IMG/VR virus record: IMGVR_UViG_3300024255_001751
Coordinates: 1-41,453 of that record
Reading direction: 5' to 3' (one strand)
Source of the DNA: a virus
DNA length: 41,453 bases
Part shown: one piece after another, positions 6,128-13,254 of the stretch
Layout: every line of letters starts with the position of its first letter
Position numbering within the stretch: position 1 is the first letter of the stretch
Notes under the pieces: generated by a model
What the model was told of the DNA's origin: nothing
The model's input: only the letters and a program-made list of their open reading frames with translations
Databases searched by the model: none
Position numbers and translations under genes: made by a program

Positions 6128-9100
6128 ATGGCAGTAAAAATTCAACTACGCAGAGATACTGCCGCTAACTGGACAGCGGCAGATACAGTATTAGCTCTAG
6201 GTGAGCCTGGCGTAGAAACAGATACACTTAAACTTAAAGTCGGTGATGGCATTACGGCATGGACATCACTAGCCTATTCGATATCCTACAACTTCAACGA
6301 TTTAAACAGTAAACCTACTACACTAGCAGGCTATGGCATAACAGATGCACTTCAACTAGCAGGACTTAGCGTAGGTGCAGAAGGTACTGCCGCAGGCGAT
6401 GGCGCTATTGCTTATGATAACACAACAGGTGTGTTTACATATACACCTCCAGATACTAGCACGTTCTTAACAAGTGTTGCATACGCAGACCTAACAACAA
6501 CACCTACTACACTAGCAGGCTATGGCATTACAGATGCTGTGGCAAGTTCTGCTATATCAACATTTGGTGGCACCTTAGTTGATGACGCTGATGCAACAGC
6601 GGCAAGAACAACACTAGGGTTAGGTACCGCCGCAACAACAGCCGCAACAGCTTACGCAACATCTGCACAAGGGTTATTAGCAGATACAGCACTCCAGCCC
6701 AGTACAGCAATTAGCGTAGGTAATATTGAAACCTCAGGGTATCTAAGAGGCCCTGCTACATTTACTATTGATCCAGCGGCACACGGAGACAACACAGGTA
6801 AAGTAGTTATTGCTGGTGACCTACAAGTTGATGGTACACAAACAACTATCAATTCTACAACACTAGACATAGACGATATAAACATTACACTAGCAAGTGG
6901 AGCGGCAGGTAGTTCTGCGGCTAACGGCGCAGGTATTACAGTAGATGGAGCAAGTGCTACAATTACATATGTACACAGCACAACTAGTTGGGACCTGAAC
7001 AAGCCTGTAAATGTAACAGGTAACTTTAATGCTGATGGCGACTTGTTTAACTTTGGTAGTGGTACTAAAGGTAGACTACAAATTAAAGGTGGATCTAATG
7101 AAGATTCACAGATTAGATTCTTTGACGGAGCAACAGCAAGAGCACGTATTGGTGTGCAAAGTGGAACAGCAGCACTTGCTCTAAGCGGCTCAGATACTAT
7201 GACACCCGACGTTACTATCGACGTTGATGGTAATGTTGCAATAGTTGGCACACTAGATGTAGACGGTTCAGAGATACTAGTAGGCACAACAGGATCACGT
7301 TTTGCAGAAAACAATTTAAGATTTAATGCCACTGGCGATTCTTACGTAGATGTAAACACAGTTGGTGCAGAGTTAAAGGTAAGAACTAGCGCGGTATCTG
7401 CACTAGACCAAACTATTGTTAGCTTTACAGATGCTGGAACAGTATTCAGTGTAGATGCAAAGTTTAACGAAGGTATTAAATCAAACTACAACGACAACTT
7501 AGAAATATACACAACAGCAACAGACAGTTTTATTACTGAAGCAGGCACAGCCGGTAGTTTATTTTTACAAACAAACAATGAAATAAGTTTACGTTCTACT
7601 CTTGCTGAGTATGGACTTACATTTAATGTAAATGGTTCGCTTGATATATTCTATGACAATGCTAAGAAACTAGAAACAACAGCCAAAGGCGTAGAAGTTA
7701 CAGGTGATGTAGCACTAGGTGCTATTGATACAGATATTACAACAACTGAGTCGGCAATGTTCTTGTATGACACAAGACTTGATTCAGATGGCGGCGCTTG
7801 GAGAAGACGAGTACAAGGCACTAGTTGGTATAATGAAGCACTTAACACATCAACAAGAGGAAGTAGAAAAGACTTTCCTGCGGTAGCATTAATTGTTGCA
7901 GACAACACAGCAAACACAGTAACAATATATGATGCTGATCATCCTGACATGGCTATGTGGATGGTGTTTAATATTGATAACACTATGTGGATGAAACATG
8001 TATCAGGCGGACAAACTGTAGTCGATATTTTTGCTATGAACGGACAAATGTATACCTGTGGTGGAACAGACGGATTGCGTTTTGGCATAATGGATTTTGT
8101 TAGAGACAGTGGCGATATGATAGAAGCTGGATATCACTACACAGCAGAAGGTATTGCTAGTCGCAACAGTGAACGAATAGACAGCCAAGGTGCTAGAGGC
8201 GTTCTTAGAATAGCAGACAACACGGCTATATGTGTAACAGCAAAAGTGTTATCTGATACTCCTGTTAATCCAAGAACAGGATTGCAAGACCCAACTATAT
8301 TTGTAGGCACAGCAGGAGGCCTATCAGTTATAATGTCTGATAGAGCAACAGTACATGATGGAACAAGTACAACAGGTTCTGCATACAGTTATGTAGGACA
8401 TATTACTATTACACCTAACGGAGACTTATGGTATGCAGGTGATAGTTGGGATACCTATCTAAGTTTTAGAGATACTTATGTTATTGATCCAAGTGTTATA
8501 ACAGCTGACTGGACTTGGGACAATGCTACTGATAATCTTACAACAGGCGGATATGCAATAACCACCACCAACGAAGCTGGAGAGATTAAAGTAGGTCATG
8601 TAAACGCTTCAGCATTTAACTTCTTAGCAGGACCAGCTGCTGGCACAAGATTAGATGGATTGGTACTATTTGATTTCACTGATACAGATGCACAAGTAAC
8701 TTTGCATGCTCATATACAAACAGATCACAACACAGGTTGGCAACAGCGTCAAACTAAATTAGTAATTATGAGTGATAGTGATGACACTGACGTTGTAGGT
8801 TCAGGAGAACTTATTACAAATGGTGACTTTAGTGGCGGAACAACAGGTTGGAGTACAAACGGTACAAGTATAATTACAGACCAAGGCGGATACATAAGAG
8901 TAGATAGAAACAGTGGTTCAAGTGCAAATCAATGTTATCAAGATATTACAACAGTAGTTGGCGCAACCTACATGGTAAGAGCAAAGGTACTTGCAACCAA
9001 CAACCAATATGCAAGCATCTATCATCCGGGTGGTGAAACAAAGTCAACAGCAGCTGCTACAGCAGATGTACTAACAGGCTCGTTTGTTGCAACAGGCACA

Positions 9101-9991
9101 ACATCAAGAATTGAACTAGCGGCTACAGGTGGTGCATCTATTACAGCAGACTTTGATGACGTAAGTGTTATGCTTGCAGAAGATGATAGATCAGGTAATT
9201 TCCAATCAATTCCTGTTTACGGTACAATACCTAAGCAAGCATGTAACACAGGTACTGACTTAGTAAGTTACGGACCGTTTAGCACAAGCAACTATATGGA
9301 AGCACCGTATAACGATGACTTAGATCTTGGTACAGGCAACTTTACAATACAAGGTTGGATCAAACCAGTAGCAAGTACAGCCGTTCAAACATTATTCCAT
9401 AGACGTAGATATGCAAGCAATGATAACACAATTGAAATTGGTGTAAACACTGATGAAACATTTTACTTCTACACTGGCGGTACTATGACAACACTCAGTG
9501 GCGATCCAATGAACGCAGATGCATGGCAACATTTTGCATGTGTAAGAGACGATGACGAACTACAACTGTACATTGATGGTCAATTAATAAGAACAGCCGC
9601 AGGCGGCCCTGACGATGTAAGCCATCCAGACAACCACACAAGAATAGGTGCATACATTAATAATACAGGTACAGTATCGTATCCATGGTTAGGTGAACTT
9701 GCATTGTTAAAAGTTAGTAGTAAAAAAGCAACAGCAAATGAAATAGCAAAAATATTTAATGATGAAAAGAAATTATTTGAACCAAATGCAAAAGCAACAT
9801 TATATTGGGACGATACATCAAGTAACAAAGAAAGAATATCAGGACTTGCTTATGACTCAATTACTGAAAGAGTACATGCTGGTACAAGTTCCGGAAGAAG
9901 TGAGTTCCAAGGACTTGTAAGAGTAAATAATTCTACAGACGCTGTTGGAACAAATATAACAGCAATAGACGGAATGGTAGCAGAGGGATAA
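6128..9991 (+). CDS. large tail fibre / receptor-binding protein (1287 aa)
   Basis: Residues 1-50 (MAVKIQLRRDTAANW, then GEPGVETDTLKLKVGDG) match the N-terminal attachment domain found in many phage fibres (Mtd_N type). Two LAGYGITDA fibre repeats follow near residues 67 and 130. The middle is a long beta-rich region with DVDGNVAIVGTLDVDG-type repeats. From about residue 893 (GELITNGDFSGGTTGW) a carbohydrate-binding-like jelly roll begins. A LamG/concanavalin-like lectin domain covers about 1056-1205 (GNFTIQGWIKP, AWQHFACVRDD, LYIDGQLI). It probably binds host surface glycans. No intramolecular chaperone is visible at the end. Confidence 0.85.
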   Translation: MAVKIQLRRDTAANWTAADTVLALGEPGVETDTLKLKVGDGITAWTSLAYSISYNFNDLNSKPTTLAGYGITDALQLAGLSVGAEGTAAGDGAIAYDNTTGVFTYTPPDTSTFLTSVAYADLTTTPTTLAGYGITDAVASSAISTFGGTLVDDADATAARTTLGLGTAATTAATAYATSAQGLLADTALQPSTAISVGNIETSGYLRGPATFTIDPAAHGDNTGKVVIAGDLQVDGTQTTINSTTLDIDDINITLASGAAGSSAANGAGITVDGASATITYVHSTTSWDLNKPVNVTGNFNADGDLFNFGSGTKGRLQIKGGSNEDSQIRFFDGATARARIGVQSGTAALALSGSDTMTPDVTIDVDGNVAIVGTLDVDGSEILVGTTGSRFAENNLRFNATGDSYVDVNTVGAELKVRTSAVSALDQTIVSFTDAGTVFSVDAKFNEGIKSNYNDNLEIYTTATDSFITEAGTAGSLFLQTNNEISLRSTLAEYGLTFNVNGSLDIFYDNAKKLETTAKGVEVTGDVALGAIDTDITTTESAMFLYDTRLDSDGGAWRRRVQGTSWYNEALNTSTRGSRKDFPAVALIVADNTANTVTIYDADHPDMAMWMVFNIDNTMWMKHVSGGQTVVDIFAMNGQMYTCGGTDGLRFGIMDFVRDSGDMIEAGYHYTAEGIASRNSERIDSQGARGVLRIADNTAICVTAKVLSDTPVNPRTGLQDPTIFVGTAGGLSVIMSDRATVHDGTSTTGSAYSYVGHITITPNGDLWYAGDSWDTYLSFRDTYVIDPSVITADWTWDNATDNLTTGGYAITTTNEAGEIKVGHVNASAFNFLAGPAAGTRLDGLVLFDFTDTDAQVTLHAHIQTDHNTGWQQRQTKLVIMSDSDDTDVVGSGELITNGDFSGGTTGWSTNGTSIITDQGGYIRVDRNSGSSANQCYQDITTVVGATYMVRAKVLATNNQYASIYHPGGETKSTAAATADVLTGSFVATGTTSRIELAATGGASITADFDDVSVMLAEDDRSGNFQSIPVYGTIPKQACNTGTDLVSYGPFSTSNYMEAPYNDDLDLGTGNFTIQGWIKPVASTAVQTLFHRRRYASNDNTIEIGVNTDETFYFYTGGTMTTLSGDPMNADAWQHFACVRDDDELQLYIDGQLIRTAAGGPDDVSHPDNHTRIGAYINNTGTVSYPWLGELALLKVSSKKATANEIAKIFNDEKKLFEPNAKATLYWDDTSSNKERISGLAYDSITERVHAGTSSGRSEFQGLVRVNNSTDAVGTNITAIDGMVAEG
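6314..6537 (+). repeat. two 35-bp repeats encoding the GITDA fibre motif
   Basis: Copies at 6314-6348 and 6503-6537 differ at one position and encode PTTLAGYGITDA. Nucleotide identity this high within a coding repeat suggests recent duplication or gene conversion of fibre modules. Confidence 0.8.
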
Positions 9992-9992
9992 T

Positions 9993-11252
9993 ATGGCAAT
10001 TAAAGTAACAAGACCCCAAATAGATCTTAGAGAAGAAATTAACAAAGCTCTTACACTAAGAGGACTTGAGAATCAATTAATAACAGTAAATGGACTTGTA
10101 TCAGATGGCATGATACATGTTAAGAAAAGCGGCGGCGATGCTGAAGTTGAAGGGCTAAGATTAAGCCACGGACAGACTGTTTTTAATAATTCAACAGGCT
10201 TTGAGCATGCGATCGCACTAACCTTTGACCTACCTTCAGTTGAAGCCGGAGTCGAAAGTAATAGAGTAGCGGCAAAGGTAGTTGGAAGAAAAGGAGCCAA
10301 TGGAACTAATGATTGGTACACAAACAGTGCATCAACAAACTTCAATGGCCAATTAGATTTTTACACAAGAAAAGATGATGTACTAACTAACCAAATGACC
10401 ATAGACGAAGACGGCAACGTTGGTATCGGAGCAACTAATCCTACATTTACAGCAGTATCTGGCTCTACTAATCAAATAGGTTTAGAAATACAGAATGGAA
10501 ATAACGATTCTTCTGCACATTTAAAACTTACTGGCCGCAACAATACAGGAACACCAGGAGTAGCTACATCTTTTGAACTAGTACATCGTGGTGATGCTCT
10601 TAAAACTAGTTTTATACACGCTGGAACAGAACGTATAACCATAGACTCCAGCGGCAACATTACTTTGGACTCAGCCATTGTTGCATTTCCAGACATAATG
10701 AAGTTAGATGGTAACGATGCATACTTTATATGCACAGCTGCTAATGGATACAGGTTCAATAACAGCAACGATGCCTTTAATAATATGATTATTGCTGAGA
10801 ATGGCAATGTAACAATCCGAGGTCAGCTTTCTAAAGGCGGCGGCACTTTTAGAATACCTCACCCTGTTGCATCAAAAACAGCAACGCACGATTTAGTTCA
10901 CTCCTTTATAGAAGGGCCGCAAGCAGACAACTTATATCGTGGTAAAATTGATTTAGTTGCCGGCACAGCAACAGTAAATATTGATACTGTTGCAGGAATG
11001 ACAGAAGGAACTTTTGTGCTTCTTAATAGAGATGTGCAATGTTTCACGTCAAATGAAACAGGCTGGACGGCTGTACGAGGTACAGTTTCAGGAAATACAA
11101 TTTCTATTGAAGCGCAAGACAACACTTGCACAGACACAATTTCGTGGATGGTAGTAGGTGAACGTCACGACCAGTTCATGTATGACAATGAGTTTGCAGA
11201 TGATGACGGGCATATTATTGTTGAACCCACAAAAAGACCAGACAAAATATAA
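9993..11252 (+). CDS. second tail-fibre-like structural protein (419 aa)
   Basis: The start follows the stop of the large fibre by one base with GAGGG upstream, so the two are co-translated. Repeats such as QMTIDEDGNVGIGATNP and RITIDSSGNITLDSA are typical of phage fibre shafts and whisker proteins. The N-terminus (RPQIDLREEINKAL) is helical and the C-terminal 90 residues are Thr/Asp-rich. It is probably an accessory fibre, a fibre tip partner or a whisker. A stem-loop follows the stop codon. Confidence 0.75.
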   Translation: MAIKVTRPQIDLREEINKALTLRGLENQLITVNGLVSDGMIHVKKSGGDAEVEGLRLSHGQTVFNNSTGFEHAIALTFDLPSVEAGVESNRVAAKVVGRKGANGTNDWYTNSASTNFNGQLDFYTRKDDVLTNQMTIDEDGNVGIGATNPTFTAVSGSTNQIGLEIQNGNNDSSAHLKLTGRNNTGTPGVATSFELVHRGDALKTSFIHAGTERITIDSSGNITLDSAIVAFPDIMKLDGNDAYFICTAANGYRFNNSNDAFNNMIIAENGNVTIRGQLSKGGGTFRIPHPVASKTATHDLVHSFIEGPQADNLYRGKIDLVAGTATVNIDTVAGMTEGTFVLLNRDVQCFTSNETGWTAVRGTVSGNTISIEAQDNTCTDTISWMVVGERHDQFMYDNEFADDDGHIIVEPTKRPDKI

Positions 11253-11256
11253 GATT

Positions 11257-11286
11257 AACCCCGAGCTAGTTTCCTAACCCGGGGTT
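11257..11286 (+). terminator. stem-loop after fibre operon
   Basis: AACCCCG and CGGGGTT form a perfect 7-bp stem with a 16-base loop five bases after the stop. The U-tract is weak, so termination may be partial. It separates the rightward fibre operon from leftward genes. The rest of 11287-11351 has nothing I can name. Confidence 0.6.
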
Positions 11287-11351
11287 GCTTCGTTGTTTAA
11301 TCCTTTATAAGAGCTATGCTCCTTTATTCTTTACTCGTCCGTTAGTAAACT

Positions 11352-11660
11352 TTACTTATTATTATTGACAAAGTTATAGAACTTTTCAGCAGCATCTAGG
11401 ACAGTATCTACTCCTGGTACTTCAGGCATTTCTACCTTTGTTACTACTTCGTCGCCGTCTTTAGCAACAGTAGTTTCAAACGCACCCCATTTAGCATGGT
11501 AATCTTGCCATACGTTGGATTGCGCCATTTCTAAAACTTTGGTACGAATCTCGTATCCATTCTTATTAGTTTTGATCTGTGGCATTGCGGCTTTAAACAT
11601 TTCTGCAATTTCTTGCGTTTGTTTCATAAGTGCTTCACCATACTTGGTTTCTACAGTCAT
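11352..11660 (-). CDS. helical phage hypothetical protein (102 aa)
   Basis: The acidic product is mostly helical (KYGEALMKQTQEIAEMFKAAM, then YEIRTKVLEMAQ) with a C-terminal TVLDAAEKFYNFV helix, loosely reminiscent of phasin-like helix bundles. GAGGAG precedes the ATG and a strong sigma70-type promoter lies at 11696-11724. I recall similar proteins in T4-like marine phages without known function. It is transcribed apart from the DUF1127 genes upstream. Confidence 0.7.
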   Translation of the reverse strand: MTVETKYGEALMKQTQEIAEMFKAAMPQIKTNKNGYEIRTKVLEMAQSNVWQDYHAKWGAFETTVAKDGDEVVTKVEMPEVPGVDTVLDAAEKFYNFVNNNK

Positions 11661-11695
11661 ATTATTCTCCTCTGTGTATGTGTGTAGTGTTATTA

Positions 11696-11724
11696 ATAAT
11701 AACGTATTATTTAGTGCTTGTCAA
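11696..11724 (-). promoter_or_regulatory. sigma70-type promoter for 11352-11660 gene
   Basis: TTGACA (11724-11719), a 17-bp spacer and TATTAT (11701-11696) point left. The -35 overlaps the end of the 60-aa gene. Confidence 0.85.
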
Positions 11725-11903
11725 CCACTAACATAATTTTTTTTAGGTCTGTACCAATTCTTTTGATGGTACAACTTAGCCAATAGATTGACTATTTCTT
11801 TCTTGTCTGCATCATTGTCAAATGATGTTTGAAGTAAATGTAGAGCACGTTCAATATGCTCTACATCTTTTACTGTTAGATTAAAGTTACCATTTGGTTT
11901 CAT
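11721..11903 (-). CDS. small conserved phage protein (60 aa)
   Basis: Residues FNLTVKDVEHIERALHLLQ form one long helix, followed by EIVNLLAKLYHQKNWYRPKKN. I recall the pattern of an N-terminal NLTV-D-IE and a C-terminal HQK-x-WYRPK from small T4-like cyanophage proteins of unknown role. There is no clear SD sequence. The gene follows the DUF1127-type genes in the same direction with a 17-base gap. Confidence 0.65.
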   Translation of the reverse strand: MKPNGNFNLTVKDVEHIERALHLLQTSFDNDADKKEIVNLLAKLYHQKNWYRPKKNYVSG

Positions 11904-11919
11904 ACTGTACTTAGTTCGG

Positions 11920-12054
11920 TTAGAACGTCTCGTACATTTTATGTTTGAACTCAGATATTTCGTCAGCTTTTTTATAGTAGCCTTTGTTTCTTAATTCACG
12001 AATTGCCATACAGTAACTTCTGTACTCCATTGCTTTTAGAAACTTTCTAAACAT
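11920..12054 (-). CDS. 44-aa basic protein, possibly DUF1127-related
   Basis: The short frame starts MFRKFLKAMEYRSYCMAIRELRNKGYYKKADEI (split here only for reading: MFRKFLKAMEYRSYCM then AIRELRNKGYYKKADEI). The motif A-x-R-E-L-x-N-x-G-Y resembles ASELSRMGYHKEA in the neighbouring protein and loosely the DUF1127 L-S-D-x-E-L core. It overlaps the upstream gene by 8 bases, which supports expression. Function unknown; RNA binding would be a guess by analogy. Confidence 0.6.
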   Translation of the reverse strand: MFRKFLKAMEYRSYCMAIRELRNKGYYKKADEISEFKHKMYETF

Positions 12055-12247
12055 CTTTGTTGTCTTTCTGTAGCATCAAAGCCTTTGCTTCTTTATGATA
12101 TCCCATACGAGATAGTTCAGATGCAGCTCTTGCTCTACCTGCTGACTCGCCCAAAGCAATCATACCTACTATAATACATGTAAAAAACTTGTATACAAGT
12201 GGTAAAGGGTTACGAATTTTGACTGGTGTATTTCCTACAACTTCCAT
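12047..12247 (-). CDS. small protein with one membrane helix and DUF1127-like tail (66 aa)
   Basis: The start at 12247 overlaps the previous stop (TAATG) and is preceded by AAAAGGGTGG; an ATG three codons earlier is also possible. Residues 14-32 are hydrophobic (LPLVYKFFTCIIVGMIALG). The C-terminal part is RARAASELSRMGYHKEAKAL, echoing the helix repeat in the 44-aa protein. It is the middle gene of a three-gene leftward set with a DUF1127 protein. Function unknown. Confidence 0.65.
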   Translation of the reverse strand: MEVVGNTPVKIRNPLPLVYKFFTCIIVGMIALGESAGRARAASELSRMGYHKEAKALMLQKDNKDV

Positions 12248-12489
12248 TATACCCACCCTTTTAAATTATGATTAACAGAACGGTTAAGAGTGCTGTCGCC
12301 ATATGCAATGTTACGGATGTCACCGCGAGCAATGCCTATGTCATTTAACTCATAATCTGATAGTGATGAAAGATCTTTGATTGTTTGTCTTACCTGGGCT
12401 CTGTAAGCGAGTTTGGCTTTAATTTTTTTAAACCAGCTTGCCAAGCCAGTCAGACCGATTGTGTCGGCCGCCATTATCAATGTAGTCAC
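12247..12489 (-). CDS. DUF1127 (YjiS-like) protein
   Basis: The 80-aa product has the DUF1127 core: RQTIKDLSSLSDYELNDIGIARGDI over about residues 34-58 (quoted in two parts: RQTIKDLSSLSDYEL and NDIGIARGDI). DUF1127 proteins are abundant in alphaproteobacteria, where some act as RNA-binding post-transcriptional regulators. GTG at 12489 with AAAGGAGAG seven bases upstream is the better start than the ATG at 12474. A long structured leader and a TATAAATA octamer lie upstream. This gene is a likely host-derived regulator. Confidence 0.8.
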   Translation of the reverse strand: MTTLIMAADTIGLTGLASWFKKIKAKLAYRAQVRQTIKDLSSLSDYELNDIGIARGDIRNIAYGDSTLNRSVNHNLKGWV

Positions 12490-12654
12490 AATGACTCTCC
12501 TTTATGTGTATATGTGTGTGATAGCAGGTCTGTCACGTACCCCTGGTCTTTGCTAGGCGTCACCTTTGTATGGCATAGGAATGCCCTTCATTTTTTATGA
12601 GCTGAAGACGCTCTAAATAGTACAGGATCACTGTCCTATTCGCTACTATTTATA
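12490..12654 (-). promoter_or_regulatory. TATAAATA promoter and long structured leader of DUF1127 operon
   Basis: A perfect T4 late-promoter core TATAAATA lies on the minus strand at 12654-12647. The roughly 145-base leader to the GTG contains small stems, including GGCAT-TCCT-ATGCC, and a possible 12-codon ORF beginning MKGIPMPYKG. No sigma70 box is obvious. Together with 12655-12776, where I see only AT-rich sequence, this fills the largest gene-free stretch of the window (12490-12838). Confidence 0.5.
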
Positions 12655-12776
12655 TAACAATAACACTATATTGCAAGGATTACTAGTGTTAATTTTGCAT
12701 TGCCGTTATGCAAAGTTTGCATATGTTGGACAACTGTAATCTGTTTGTAATCATATATTCGTTAAATAAAAGCAAT

Positions 12777-12832
12777 GGGAACAGGTGTTCTCATTTATTG
12801 TGAGCGATGGGGTAAAGCCATCAAGCAAGGAG
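12777..12832 (+). ncRNA. two-stem leader RNA element, copy 1
   Basis: Stem 1 is GGGAACA/TGTTCTC (12777-12792). Five bases later comes TTGTGAGC, a second stem GATGG-GGTAAAG-CCATC, then AAGCAAGGAG, which contains the SD of the gene at 12839. The 35 bases 12798-12832 recur at 13211-13245 with two differences that form a compensatory pair. A cis-acting translational regulator is likely; ligand or partner is unknown. Confidence 0.7.
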
Positions 12833-12838
12833 AAAAAA

Positions 12839-13150
12839 ATGAAAGCGATAATCACAGCAATACTAATGTGCATTATAACAACTACAGCCTATGCAGGACC
12901 GTATGTTGAATACAAGCACGAACACCAACACAAAGATTGGAAGTTTGACAAGAACACAGAACATCTACGTATTGGATACAAGGCTAAAAACAACCTTTAC
13001 TTTGAACTAGGACCAATGACAAACGGCCATAGTTACGAAGCAGGTTACAAAGTAAAATTAAATAAATTTACTTTTAAAGGCAAACTAGAAACAAAAGACA
13101 CAGGCATATCCAAATCAAAGTTAGAAACGGAAATTCGATATAACTTTTGA
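12839..13150 (+). CDS. small secreted barrel-like protein (103 aa)
   Basis: A Sec signal peptide (MKAIITAILMCIITTTAYA, cut after AYA) precedes about 84 residues with alternating aromatic/polar strands (YVEYKHEHQHKDW, LRIGYKAKNNLYFEL). The sequence ends in EIRYNF, and a terminal Phe is typical of outer-membrane beta-barrels. Its size allows only a small barrel or an oligomer. ATG at 12839 sits 6 bases after AAGGAG of the leader motif. It shares the leader with the PiT-like gene that follows, so the two are probably co-regulated. Two larger barrel proteins lie at 30542 and 39577. Confidence 0.7.
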   Translation: MKAIITAILMCIITTTAYAGPYVEYKHEHQHKDWKFDKNTEHLRIGYKAKNNLYFELGPMTNGHSYEAGYKVKLNKFTFKGKLETKDTGISKSKLETEIRYNF

Positions 13151-13179
13151 TTGACAGTAACATTGGGTGATGTTACAGT
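13151..13179 (+). promoter_or_regulatory. sigma70-like promoter with palindromic spacer
   Basis: TTGACA (13151-13156), 17 bp and TACAGT (13174-13179). The spacer holds a perfect inverted repeat GTAACAT-N6-ATGTTAC (13157-13176), which reaches into the -10. It could be an operator, or alternatively a hairpin ending the 12839 message, though no U-tract follows. Confidence 0.5.
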
Positions 13180-13187
13180 TAAAAAAT

Positions 13188-13245
13188 AGTAAGCAATTTC
13201 GCTTACTAGATTGTGAGCGACGGGGTAAAGCCGTCAAGCAAGGAG
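13188..13245 (+). ncRNA. two-stem leader RNA element, copy 2
   Basis: Stem 1 is AGTAAGC/GCTTACT (13188-13207), unrelated in sequence to copy 1. After three bases the shared block follows: TTGTGAGC, stem GACGG-GGTAAAG-CCGTC, and AAGCAAGGAG with the SD of the PiT-like gene at 13255. T-A in copy 1 stem 2 becomes C-G here, so pairing is preserved. Confidence 0.75.
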
Positions 13246-13254
13246 TAATAAAAA

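Noticed and set aside
6652-7332. Long reverse open frame inside the large tail-fibre gene
   Set aside because: It is rich in Ser/Pro/Ala/Val with no domain, lies wholly opposite a well-supported fibre gene, and has no SD or promoter. It is a codon-usage shadow.
12655-12776. Possible extra promoter or gene in the AT-rich gap before the first leader element
   Set aside because: TTGGAC and GTTAAATA occur but no pair of boxes has good spacing, and no open frame with an SD is present.
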